This document shows positions 15,879-24,102 of a stretch of DNA of 64,000 nt, piece by piece. Both the position numbers and the translations under genes were made by a program. Source of the stretch: JAIUNP01 sp020161975 (lineage in GTDB: Bacteria; Pseudomonadota; Alphaproteobacteria; Rhizobiales; Beijerinckiaceae); contig DAIOGK010000017.1 of the NCBI GenBank assembly GCA_036745275.1, positions 18,955-82,954 on the forward strand, read 5' to 3'. The stretch's first letter is position 1; each line of letters begins with the position of its first letter. The notes under the pieces were generated by a model that searched no databases, was not told the origin of the DNA, and worked only from the letters and a program-made list of their open reading frames with translations.

Positions 15879-16025
15879 AGCGGATTCAGCGCGTGAAGTA
15901 GCGGATTCACGGTGTGAGCTTGTCAACGCAAAGCCTTAAATTCCGGATTCTCCACATGAGGAACCGGACTCACTTTCTGAAGGTGCGGATTCAAAATCTC
16001 ATCTTCCGGAACCGGCACGTTATGA
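15879..16025. repeat. Degenerate tandem array with exact 21-bp period
   Basis: The core CGGA occurs at 15881, 15902, 15944, 15965, 15986 and 16007, all separated by multiples of exactly 21 bases; one unit (starting 15921) is too degenerate to carry it. The most conserved part is CGGATTC (exact at 15881, 15902, 15944 and 15986), with a second half-conserved TGA(A/G) twelve or so bases later. In one frame the units read as seven-codon blocks beginning (A/P)DS. The array lies 109-255 bases upstream of the argC start. Confidence 0.7.
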
Positions 16026-16133
16026 AGCCCCGGCAAGCTCCACAGCGGGCAGCGCCATTGACAGCGCAGCACCGCATCCGCATATCGAGCGCTGACCGTG
16101 AATGTCGTTTGGCCTTTAAATCGAGGACCGCCG

Positions 16134-17066
16134 ATGACCGCTAGGCACACCGTTTTCATTGATGGCGAAGCTGGCACGACAGGGCTCGGCATCCGCGAGC
16201 GGCTGGCATCGGAACCGGCAATCAGGGTGCGTTCGATCGACCCCGAAAAGCGTAAGGATCCCGCCGCCAAGAAGGCGCTGATGAGCGAGGTCGAGGTTGT
16301 CATCCTCTGCCTGCCTGACGATGCGGCAAAGGAAACCGCAGCGATTGTTGCCGGCATGGGGGCAGGGGGACCGCGCCTGCTCGATGCCTCAACAGCCCAT
16401 CGCGTCGCGGACGGCTGGGCCTATGGCTTTGCCGAACTCGCCCCCGATCAGGCAGCGAAGATCGCGGCAGCAAAGAACGTCGCCAACCCCGGTTGCTACC
16501 CCACCGGCGGCATTGCCCTGCTGCGGCCGCTGGTTGATGCCGGATTGCTGCCGCCCGATTATCCGGTCACGGTCAATGCGGTTTCGGGCTATTCGGGTGG
16601 CGGCAAGTCGATGATCGAGGCCTATGACAGCGGCAAGGCGCCCGCATTTGAGCTTTATGGCCTCGGCCTTGAGCACAAGCACCTTGCCGAACTGCAAACC
16701 TATTCGCGCCTTCAGCGGCGCCCGATTTTTGTGCCCTCAGTCGGCAATTTCCGGCAGGGAATGCTCGTCTCCGTGCCGCTGCATCTCGATACACTGCCCG
16801 GCAAGCCGAGGGCTGCGGATCTCGAAGCGGCCTTGCTTGCCCGTTATGCGGGCTGCGCGGATGTTCTCGTCCGCACGGGCGAGGACGTCAGCCTGAAATC
16901 CGGCAAGCTGGAAGCAGAAGCCCTCAACGATACGAACCGCATGGAACTCCGCGTATTCGGCAATGAGGCGCGGCGGCAGGCGGTTCTCGTTGCGCGGCTG
17001 GACAACCTCGGCAAGGGCGCGTCCGGCGCAGCGGTTCAGAACCTCAAGCTGATGCTGGGGCTGTAG
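16134..17066 (+). CDS. argC: N-acetyl-gamma-glutamyl-phosphate reductase, type 2
   Basis: 310 residues, the short (type 2) ArgC form. The N-terminus VFIDGEAGTTGLGI is the NADP-binding loop, and the catalytic cysteine is Cys121 in NPGCYPTG. The GYSGGGKSMIE segment and the EHKHLAEL histidine region near 180 complete the active site. It reduces N-acetylglutamyl phosphate to the semialdehyde in arginine synthesis. GAGGACC lies upstream of the ATG at 16134. In related genomes I expect argC close behind rpsI; here five genes intervene. Confidence 0.95.
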   Translation: MTARHTVFIDGEAGTTGLGIRERLASEPAIRVRSIDPEKRKDPAAKKALMSEVEVVILCLPDDAAKETAAIVAGMGAGGPRLLDASTAHRVADGWAYGFAELAPDQAAKIAAAKNVANPGCYPTGGIALLRPLVDAGLLPPDYPVTVNAVSGYSGGGKSMIEAYDSGKAPAFELYGLGLEHKHLAELQTYSRLQRRPIFVPSVGNFRQGMLVSVPLHLDTLPGKPRAADLEAALLARYAGCADVLVRTGEDVSLKSGKLEAEALNDTNRMELRVFGNEARRQAVLVARLDNLGKGASGAAVQNLKLMLGL

Positions 17067-17095
17067 TTGACGCAAACGACCGGCAATTGACGAGT

Positions 17096-17947
17096 CTAGA
17101 TGACCCGGTGCGCGGAAACCACCTGCTTCTGCTCGCCCAGCCCCTCGATGCCGAGGCGCATGATGTCGCCGGCCTTGAGGAAGCAGGGGGGCTTCATGCC
17201 CATGCCCACGCCAGGCGGCGTGCCGGTGGTAATCACATCGCCGGGGTTCAGCGTCATGAATTGCGAGATATAGGAGACGATGGTCTTGATCGAAAAGATC
17301 ATCGTGGACGTGTTGCCGGTCTGCATCCGCTTGCCGTTCACGTCGAGCCACATCGAGAGCTTCTGCACGTCCCGGATTTCGTCGCGCGTCACCAGCCATG
17401 GCCCGACAGGGCCGAAGGTGGGGCAGCCCTTGCCCTTCATCCACTGACCGCCGCGCTCGATCTGAAAGGAACGTTCGGAAACATCGTTGCAGATGCAATA
17501 GCCCGCAACGTAGTCGAGAGCCTCACGCTCTGAGACGTAGCTCGCGCGCGTGCCGATCACCACGGCGATTTCCACTTCCCAGTCGGTCTTTTCAGACGTC
17601 TTTGGCAGGATCACCTCGTCATTCGGGCCAACGATGCAGGATACGGCCTTGTTGAATAGGATCGGCTCTTTCGGGATGGGCGAATTGGTCTCCGCCGCAT
17701 GATCAGCATAATTCAGCCCGACAGCGATGAAATTGCCGACATTGCCGACGCAGGGCCCGAGGCGCGGGCGTCCGCGCACCAGCGGCAGCTTGTCCACCTT
17801 GATCCTGGCAAGCTTTGCCAGGGACTTCGGGCTGAGTGCGGCACCGTCGATATCGGAAACATGGCCGGAAAGGTCGCGGATCTTGCCATCCGAATCGACA
17901 ATCCCTGGCTTTTCCCGCCCGGGCTTTCCGTATCGAACCAGTTTCAT
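17096..17947 (-). CDS. Fumarylacetoacetate hydrolase family protein
   Basis: 283 residues with the FAH-fold: GLNYADHAAETN near residues 78-89, the metal-binding pair in the WEVEIAVVIG segment (two glutamates), and the ITTGTPPGVGMG loop near 240-251. This length and layout match ureidoglycolate lyase-like and 2-keto-3-deoxy sugar-acid hydrolase-like members. Which keto acid or diketo compound it cleaves is not clear. GGGGAGGA before the ATG is a strong ribosome-binding site. It converges on argC. Confidence 0.82.
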   Translation of the reverse strand: MKLVRYGKPGREKPGIVDSDGKIRDLSGHVSDIDGAALSPKSLAKLARIKVDKLPLVRGRPRLGPCVGNVGNFIAVGLNYADHAAETNSPIPKEPILFNKAVSCIVGPNDEVILPKTSEKTDWEVEIAVVIGTRASYVSEREALDYVAGYCICNDVSERSFQIERGGQWMKGKGCPTFGPVGPWLVTRDEIRDVQKLSMWLDVNGKRMQTGNTSTMIFSIKTIVSYISQFMTLNPGDVITTGTPPGVGMGMKPPCFLKAGDIMRLGIEGLGEQKQVVSAHRVI

Positions 17948-18405
17948 TGATTCCTCCCCAGCGGGTCTTGAACGCTAAAAACGAGCGGAATTTTTCTACT
18001 AATTATGAGCAAAAGCCAATGCCTATTCACGCAAGTGAGGCGTTTCTGCCTTTGCGCTGCCATACAAACGTTGCACTTCGGCAACGGTTCCCCGGCAAAA
18101 GGGCCTTTTTGGGGCAGGGCTCCAAATTCGTCGGATTCTGAATTCGCCAAAAAACCTGCTTAGTTCGCATGTGAACGAAAGGGCGCAATCAAAAACTGTG
18201 CAAATTTGGGTCATTTTTTCAAAGTTTCGCAAATCCCCTTCATGTCAGGGGCCATTTCGGCCCCGAAATCTGGAAAATTCGGCAATTGCGCGGCGGCGGG
18301 GCCTCTGTAAAAAAGGACGGATCGGGATAATTCGCAGCCTGATCAATCCGGTGACACAAGATCACAGACGGTCAGGCAACAGGACAGACGATCAAGGGGT
18401 GCCAG
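17948..18405. other. 458-base intergenic region between two divergent genes
   Basis: No gene is supported. The right half is rich in A/T runs and holds a short hairpin GGGGCC/GGCCCC (18248-18264). It must contain promoters for the FAH-family gene (leftward) and the porin gene (rightward), but I see no pair of elements close enough to consensus to name. A long 5' leader for the porin mRNA is possible. Confidence 0.4.
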
Positions 18406-19716
18406 ATGAAGTCCTATATGAAGTTCGGCCTCGCGGCGGCGGTTTCGCTCATTGCGCTTGAGGCTTCTGCCGGCGGCTTTGGTGTGCGCGAGCAGTCTGC
18501 GATTTCGCAGGGCGCCTCCTTCGCCGGTGCGGCGACAAGCGCGGCCGGCCTGTCCGGCATGTATTGGAACCCGGCGATCGTCACGACCGTTCCGGGCATG
18601 AACGCTGAATCGCACGTCTCGGGCATCTTCGGCTTTGCCAAGCTCACCCCGATCTCCGGCGTCAGCGCCCCGGCCGCCGTTGGTGGCACCGGCAACCTCG
18701 GAATTCCCGCCCTCGTCGGCACCAGCTACTATAACTATCAGGTCAACGACCGGCTGTTCCTCGGCCTTTCAATCAATGCCCCGTATGGTCTGAAGACCCA
18801 GTCCAACTACAACTGGTCAGGCCAGCTGTACGGTCGTTCCTCCAAGGCGCTGAACATGCTGTTCACGCCGACCATCGGCTTCAAGGTCAACGACTGGCTC
18901 GCTGTGGGTGCCGGCCTTCAGATCGGCTATTTCGACGTGAACCTGAAGGGCGCGACGCCGTCCTCGCCGAACCCGCGTGCCGCCGCTACGGCCCTGCTGC
19001 CGAACTCGCCGAACAACATTCTTGATGGCGATGGCTGGAGCGCAGGTTACACCCTCGGCGCAACCATCACCCCGTTTGCCGGCACCGAGATCGGCATCGG
19101 CTTCCGTTCGATGGTCCACTATGACCTGAAGGGCACGGTGAAGCTGCCGTATGCCGTTCTGCCGATCAAGGCCAAGGTCAACCTGCCGGAGATGCTGACC
19201 ATCGGCCTGCGTCAGCAGATCAACGACAAGGTCACGATGCTTGCCGGTTTCGAGTGGACCAACTGGAGCCGCGTCCATCGCGCCGCGATCCGTAACCGTG
19301 GCACCGGCGCTCCGATCAGCCAGCTCGCTTTCGACTATAAGGACGGTTACCTGGCCTCGCTCGGCGGCGAATACCGCTGGGATGACCGGTTGCTGCTCCG
19401 CGCGGGTCTCGCCTACGAGTGGTCGCCGATCGAGGATGCTACCCGCAGCGTCCGCATTCCGGACAACGACCGCATCTGGGCGTCGCTCGGTGCCACCTAC
19501 AAGTGGAACGACCGCTTGACCTTCGACGGCTCCTACACCCACATCTTCGTGAAGGATCCGGATGTGGCGATCCTGCCGGGCCACCACGACTACCGTGCCG
19601 GTGTGCCGTTGGTTGCCAAGGGCAAGGCGCATGTGGACATCATCTCCTTCTCGATGCGCTACAGCTTCAACCCGCCGCCGCCGCCGGTGTCGAAGTCGGT
19701 GGCCACGAAGGGCTGA
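18406..19716 (+). CDS. FadL/OmpP1-type outer-membrane transporter
   Basis: 436 residues with a signal peptide (MKSYMKFGLAAAVSLIALEASAG, cleaved near residue 23) followed by GGFGVREQSAISQGASFAG, the plug-region start of the OmpP1/FadL/TodX family. The rest alternates beta strands, and the protein ends with strand residues then a short proline-rich tail. Such porins carry long-chain fatty acids or other hydrophobic compounds across the outer membrane. The ATG at 18418 is an alternative start. It is monocistronic, with a terminator immediately downstream. High-expression codon use (many CTG, GGC, AAG) is suggested by eye. Confidence 0.9.
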   Translation: MKSYMKFGLAAAVSLIALEASAGGFGVREQSAISQGASFAGAATSAAGLSGMYWNPAIVTTVPGMNAESHVSGIFGFAKLTPISGVSAPAAVGGTGNLGIPALVGTSYYNYQVNDRLFLGLSINAPYGLKTQSNYNWSGQLYGRSSKALNMLFTPTIGFKVNDWLAVGAGLQIGYFDVNLKGATPSSPNPRAAATALLPNSPNNILDGDGWSAGYTLGATITPFAGTEIGIGFRSMVHYDLKGTVKLPYAVLPIKAKVNLPEMLTIGLRQQINDKVTMLAGFEWTNWSRVHRAAIRNRGTGAPISQLAFDYKDGYLASLGGEYRWDDRLLLRAGLAYEWSPIEDATRSVRIPDNDRIWASLGATYKWNDRLTFDGSYTHIFVKDPDVAILPGHHDYRAGVPLVAKGKAHVDIISFSMRYSFNPPPPPVSKSVATKG

Positions 19717-19739
19717 TCGTAACATTCAGACGTAGGGAC

Positions 19740-19763
19740 AGGGGCCGGTTTCCGGCCCCTTTT
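19740..19763 (+). terminator. Rho-independent terminator of the FadL-type gene
   Basis: AGGGGCCGG (19740-19748) pairs with CCGGCCCCT (19752-19760) over a TTT loop and is followed by TTTCCTTT. It lies 23 bases after the stop codon. Confidence 0.88.
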
Positions 19764-19945
19764 CCTTTGGTGCCGCGGTGGATTCACCATGCTCGGCGGA
19801 ACCTGGATCGTGAGGCCGACAAATCGGTTGACGACGGACATACAGCCGCTGTTCACATTTCCGCGATTAGAGTGTCTGGAATGAAAGCTGCGCGCTCTTA
19901 GGGGGAAGGCGCCGGCAAACAAGGCAATCCTCCCGAGTAGTGAAC

Positions 19946-22321
19946 ATGTCGCATCGTCCGAGTTTATTCGATGCAGAGGCCACGCCTGATCTCTGGTCGC
20001 GGCGCCGGCTCGTTCTGATAGCACTGGTGTTTGCCGCAGCCTGGGCCTCGTTCGGCCTTCCCTGGCTGTCCGGTCGCGTGACCATTCCCTATGATGCCAA
20101 GGCGCATTTTCAGGCCCAGATCCAGTTTCTTGCAAACGCGCTGCATACGGGCCAGTCACCATTCTGGACGCCGAATGTTTTCGGCGGCTCGCCGCAAATT
20201 GCCGATCCGCAGTCGCTGATCTTTTCCCCGGCCTTCCTGCTCGCCTGGTTCGATGCGGTGCCGAGCTTCCAGCGGGTGGATGCGTTTGTTCTGACGCTGC
20301 TCGGGCTCGGCGGCTTCGCCATTCTGATGTTCTTCAAGGATCGGAACTGGCACCCGGCCGGCGCGATGGTGGCGGGGCTTGCCTTTGCGTTTGGCGGGGC
20401 GGCGGCCTGGCGCATCCAGCATGTCGGGCAGGTGATGAGCTTTGCGCAGTTCGGCATCACGCTCTGGCTACTGGCGCGGGCACTGGACCGGTCCTCGATC
20501 CGCTATGGTTTGCTCTCGGGGCTGTCGGCAGCACTGATGGTGGTCAAGCCCGATCAGGTGGGCCTGCTCGGCGTTTACGTGCTGGCCGCTTACGTGCTGA
20601 ACCACTGGCTGACAGCGGAGCATCGCAAGGCGGCGCTGGTGGCGAGCCTGCGGCCGCTGACCGCCGGCGCGGTGGCGGCGGCCGTGCTCGCGGCGGGCCC
20701 GCTGCTTCTGACGCTTCTGTTCGCTGAAGCCTCCCAGCGTGCGGAAATCAGCTACACCGAAGCCATTCGTGGCTCGCTGCATCCGGCTTCGATGCTGACG
20801 GCGATGATTGCCGACCTTTTCGGCGCGGGCGATCTGAAGGTGGACTACTGGGGCCCGTCGAGCGCGGCGTGGGACCCGGGTGAACTGTCCCTGTCCCAGA
20901 ACATGGGCGAGATCTATTTCGGCGCCATTCCGGTTCTGGCAATCCTGACCGTCGGCGCGACGCGCGGCCTGCTCTGGAACAAGGATGTCCGGTTCTTTAC
21001 TCTCGCGGCTTTGGCCTGCATTTTCTACGCCCTTGGCAAATACACGCCTGTTTTTCACCTGCTGTACGAATATATGCCGGGTGTGAAGGGCTTCCGCCGA
21101 CCCGCCGACGCCACCTTCATGATTGGCGGGCTGGGCGCCATCATTGGCGGCTATGTCATCCACCGCTGGCTGACGGAGGACTTCCGGCGTCCGGGCCTTG
21201 CGCGCACGGCGTTCAAGGGACTGGTGCTGATTGGCCTGTTTGCGCTCGCTGCATTTCTGGCCTACCGGCACGGCCACCTTGCCGATGCGGTTAAGCCGAT
21301 CATGGTTTCGGCGGCGATCCTTTGCGCCGGGCTACTGCTGGTGAAATCGTCGCAAGTCTATTTGCGGCAGGCGCCTGTTTTGTCTGCGGCGGCCCTTGCG
21401 GCCTTCATGGTCTATGATCTTGGCGTCAACAACGGCCCCAATGAATCCACTGGCCTGCCGCCAGCCTCTTACGACGTGCTTGATCCGGCCACGCGAAACC
21501 CGACAATTGCCATTCTCAAGCAGAAGCTGCGGCAGGCGAACAATGCCGGCCAGCGGGATCGGGTGGAACTGCTCGGCGTCGGCTTTGCTTGGCCTAACCT
21601 TGGCATGGTCCACAGCTTCGATCATGTGCTCGGCTATAACCCGCTGCGCTTGAGGGAGTTTGTGGAGGTTGCGGGCGCGGGCGATACCATCGCCGGTCCG
21701 GACCAGCGCGTATTCACGCCGCTGATGACCTCCTATGGCTCACTGTTTGCCGATCTGATCGGCCTGCGCTGGATTGCGTCCTCCGTGCCGATTGAGACAG
21801 TGGACAAGAATTTGCGCCCCGGTGACCTGCGGCTGATCGCCCGCACGCAGGACGCCTTCATCTATGAAAATCCAAATGCCCTGCCACGCGCGATGTTCGT
21901 GCGGGGCTGGAAGCTGGCAGACTTTGAGCGGCTGACCGAAACCGGTCGCTGGCCGGATTTCAATCCGCAGCGCGAGGTTCTGCTGGAGTCGTTGCCGGAG
22001 GAAGCTGCGCCGGTCCAGGTGACCGGCCTTGCTGAGGTACGGATCCGATCCTACGAAAATACGCGCGTCGAAATCGAGGTGGAGACGCCGGACCCCGGCT
22101 TCGTGCTGCTAAACGATGTCTGGCACCGTTGGTGGACCGCAAACATTGACGGCGAGGAGGCGGATATTCTCAAGGCCAATGTGCTGTTCCGCGCTGTTCA
22201 GGTGCCGGCCGGCAAGCACAAGATCGTCTTTGAGTTCAAGCCGATCGAGGGCGCATTTGCCGAACTGCGCGAACGGTTGACCGGCGAGGCGACGGGCGAG
22301 GGCGAATTCGATACGCCCTGA
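19946..22321 (+). CDS. Large YfhO-like polytopic membrane protein
   Basis: 791 residues. The N-terminal two thirds hold 10-12 predicted transmembrane helices; the first periplasmic loop (WLSGRVTIPYDAKAHF...FGGSPQIADPQSLIFSP) is typical of YfhO / GT-C-fold proteins thought to transfer sugars from polyprenyl carriers. The C-terminal 250 residues form a soluble beta-rich periplasmic domain. A GTG at 19940 is an alternative start; neither has a good ribosome-binding site. It lies 121 bases before a polysaccharide ABC exporter on the same strand, so a role in decorating or assembling an exported glycan is likely but inferred. Confidence 0.7.
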   Translation: MSHRPSLFDAEATPDLWSRRRLVLIALVFAAAWASFGLPWLSGRVTIPYDAKAHFQAQIQFLANALHTGQSPFWTPNVFGGSPQIADPQSLIFSPAFLLAWFDAVPSFQRVDAFVLTLLGLGGFAILMFFKDRNWHPAGAMVAGLAFAFGGAAAWRIQHVGQVMSFAQFGITLWLLARALDRSSIRYGLLSGLSAALMVVKPDQVGLLGVYVLAAYVLNHWLTAEHRKAALVASLRPLTAGAVAAAVLAAGPLLLTLLFAEASQRAEISYTEAIRGSLHPASMLTAMIADLFGAGDLKVDYWGPSSAAWDPGELSLSQNMGEIYFGAIPVLAILTVGATRGLLWNKDVRFFTLAALACIFYALGKYTPVFHLLYEYMPGVKGFRRPADATFMIGGLGAIIGGYVIHRWLTEDFRRPGLARTAFKGLVLIGLFALAAFLAYRHGHLADAVKPIMVSAAILCAGLLLVKSSQVYLRQAPVLSAAALAAFMVYDLGVNNGPNESTGLPPASYDVLDPATRNPTIAILKQKLRQANNAGQRDRVELLGVGFAWPNLGMVHSFDHVLGYNPLRLREFVEVAGAGDTIAGPDQRVFTPLMTSYGSLFADLIGLRWIASSVPIETVDKNLRPGDLRLIARTQDAFIYENPNALPRAMFVRGWKLADFERLTETGRWPDFNPQREVLLESLPEEAAPVQVTGLAEVRIRSYENTRVEIEVETPDPGFVLLNDVWHRWWTANIDGEEADILKANVLFRAVQVPAGKHKIVFEFKPIEGAFAELRERLTGEATGEGEFDTP

Positions 22322-22442
22322 CAGCCTCCCGAATGCCCTGATCCGCAGCGAGACAGCGGCCCCTGACGGCGCATAATCGTTTGACATTGGCGCCGGGGGA
22401 GGGGAAACACCAGCCACTTGTCCCGAAGCTGAGGTCTGCGAT

Positions 22443-23231
22443 TTGAATTTCCGGAATGCGATGAACGATGTGGTGAGAGGCATCGTCGGCTGGCGCGTCT
22501 GGTACATGCTGACCGCGGCCGAAATCAACAAGCGCTATCGCCGCTCGGTGTTCGGCCAGTTCTGGTACACCTTGTCGATGGCGCTGACAGTGCTGGGCAT
22601 CGGCTTTGTGTATGGTGGACTGTTCAACCAGCCGTATTTGGATTTTGTCGCCTACCTCACGGTGACATTCCCGCTGTGGTATCTCATCTCGAACATGATG
22701 AATGACAGCGCGCAGTCGTTCATCAACTCCGAAGCGCAGTTGAAGCACTATGCTTTTCCGTGCTCGACCTTCGTGTTCCAGATGATTCTGCGGAATCTCT
22801 TCATTTTTGCGCATAACATTGTGCTGATCGTGCCCGTTTTCCTCATCGCCCGTAAATGGCCGGGCCTGCCGGTCCTCGCCTTCGTGCCCGCGCTCGTCGC
22901 CTATGTGCTGACGGGGGTGTGGCTGGGGCTACTCTTCGGCACCATCGGGACGCGTTTCCGCGATGTGCCGCAGATCATTTCCAGCGTGACCAGCCTTGCC
23001 TTTTTCGTCACGCCCGTGATGTTCCGCCCGATTTCAATGCCCGAGCGTCTGCAATTCGTGATCGACCACAACCCCTTTGCTGCGCTTCTGGCAATTGGCC
23101 GCGATCCGTTGCTGGGGCATTGGCCGCGCGCATCGGACTGGTTCGTCGTCGGCCTGATCACGGTCCTCGGCTTTGCTGTCGCACTGCCGGTGTTCGGGCG
23201 CTACCGGCGCTTCATCCGCTATTGGCTGTGA
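22443..23231 (+). CDS. Polysaccharide/lipid-linked glycan ABC exporter, permease
   Basis: 262 residues from the TTG at 22443 (GAGG eight bases upstream); an ATG at 22461 gives 256. The N-terminal helix ending in EINKRYRRSVFGQFWYTLS is the hallmark of Wzm/TagG-type ABC-2 permeases, followed by six transmembrane segments. These export O-antigen, capsule or teichoic-acid-like polymers carried on a lipid. The ATPase gene follows seven bases after the stop. No glycosyltransferase for the polymer backbone is next to it in this window. Confidence 0.85.
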   Translation: MNFRNAMNDVVRGIVGWRVWYMLTAAEINKRYRRSVFGQFWYTLSMALTVLGIGFVYGGLFNQPYLDFVAYLTVTFPLWYLISNMMNDSAQSFINSEAQLKHYAFPCSTFVFQMILRNLFIFAHNIVLIVPVFLIARKWPGLPVLAFVPALVAYVLTGVWLGLLFGTIGTRFRDVPQIISSVTSLAFFVTPVMFRPISMPERLQFVIDHNPFAALLAIGRDPLLGHWPRASDWFVVGLITVLGFAVALPVFGRYRRFIRYWL

Positions 23232-23238
23232 GGCTGTG

Positions 23239-24018
23239 ATGTCCGACCGCACCCGCGACGTTTCCATCACGCTCGACCGTGCCACCATCGACTTCCAGCT
23301 TTTTTCCGATGGCGGTCGTTCGCTGAAGTCGCATGTCATGCGCCGCACGGTTGGCGGACGCATCAATGCCGACAAGACCGGCCATGCCGTCTCGGTAAAA
23401 GCGCTGAACGCCGTGACGCTGACGTTGACACCCGGCGCCAAGATCGGCCTCGTCGGACGCAACGGCGCGGGCAAGACGACGCTTTTGCGGGCACTTTCGG
23501 GCATTTACGAGCCGACCGATGGCAAAATCACCATCAACGGCAGCTGCGCGTCCATGACCGACATGATGATGGGCATGGATGCCGATGCCTCGGGCCGCGA
23601 GAACATCCGCCTGCGCGGCGTTTTTCTCGGCCTCACCTTTGCGGAGACGCGCGCCATCGAGCCGGACATTGAGGAGTTCACCGAACTCGGCGAGTTTCTC
23701 GATCTGCCGCTGCGCACCTATTCCTCGGGCATGATGCTGCGTCTGGCCTTCGCCATTTCCACCTGCATCCGGCCCGACATTCTGATCATGGACGAGGTGA
23801 TCGGCGTGGGCGATCAGGCGTTCTTTGCCAAGGCGCAAAAGCGCTTGCAGGAGATGATCCACGAGACCAAAATCTTCGTTGTCGCCTCGCACGATAACGA
23901 GATTATCCGCCGTTTCTGCAACCGCGTGCTCGTGCTTGACGCGGGCAACATCGCTTTCGACGGCGATGTCGAAGACGGGCTGGCCTTCTTCGACACCCGC
24001 ATCCGCAACGCGAGCTGA
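23239..24018 (+). CDS. Polysaccharide ABC exporter, ATP-binding subunit
   Basis: 259 residues. Walker A GRNGAGKTT lies near 74-82, and the signature region is RTYSSGMMLRLAFA, the degenerate form (YSSGM) found in Wzt/TagH/KpsT ATPases. Walker B is ILIMDEVIGVGD. An N-terminal amphipathic segment (about 1-55) precedes the nucleotide-binding domain, as in this subfamily. It lacks the C-terminal carbohydrate-binding domain of Wzt, so export should not depend on a terminal sugar cap. It is co-transcribed with the permease and converges on phaC. Confidence 0.88.
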   Translation: MSDRTRDVSITLDRATIDFQLFSDGGRSLKSHVMRRTVGGRINADKTGHAVSVKALNAVTLTLTPGAKIGLVGRNGAGKTTLLRALSGIYEPTDGKITINGSCASMTDMMMGMDADASGRENIRLRGVFLGLTFAETRAIEPDIEEFTELGEFLDLPLRTYSSGMMLRLAFAISTCIRPDILIMDEVIGVGDQAFFAKAQKRLQEMIHETKIFVVASHDNEIIRRFCNRVLVLDAGNIAFDGDVEDGLAFFDTRIRNAS

Positions 24019-24102
24019 AAAAGCCGGAGCCGCTTTCAGGCACTCGCTGGTCGTGGCTGGCCGCCCCGCTCTCCGCATCAATCGAAGAACGGGGCAGGGG
24101 GC

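Larger units (their letters stand above)
15709..16133. other. 425-base intergenic region before argC with hairpins and a 21-bp repeat array
   Basis: No intact gene was found. From left to right it holds a GC-rich hairpin (15737-15760), an imperfect hairpin around GATTTCAGC/GCTGAATC (15783-15803), and a degenerate tandem array (15879-16025) described separately. The reading frame through the array shows repeated (A/P)DSxxE codon groups but carries a TGA at 15781 and a TAA at 15939, so if it was ever coding it is now broken. Confidence 0.55.

Noticed and set aside
15780..15896. A 38-codon frame beginning MISAKAES.
   Set aside because: It has no ribosome-binding site, no family likeness, and it sits over a hairpin and the start of the repeat array.
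15879..16025. CRISPR array.
   Set aside because: Units are 21 bp with no spacer/repeat alternation and repeats are degenerate throughout; no cas gene is nearby.
22381..22409. Promoter for the exporter genes starting at TTGACA.
   Set aside because: The -35 is perfect, but at 16-18 bases spacing there is only a G-rich stretch with no -10 element, so it was not listed.
24063..24095. GCCCCG/CGGGGC inverted repeat between the exporter and phaC.
   Set aside because: The stem is only 6 bp with a 21-base loop, too weak to call a terminator.
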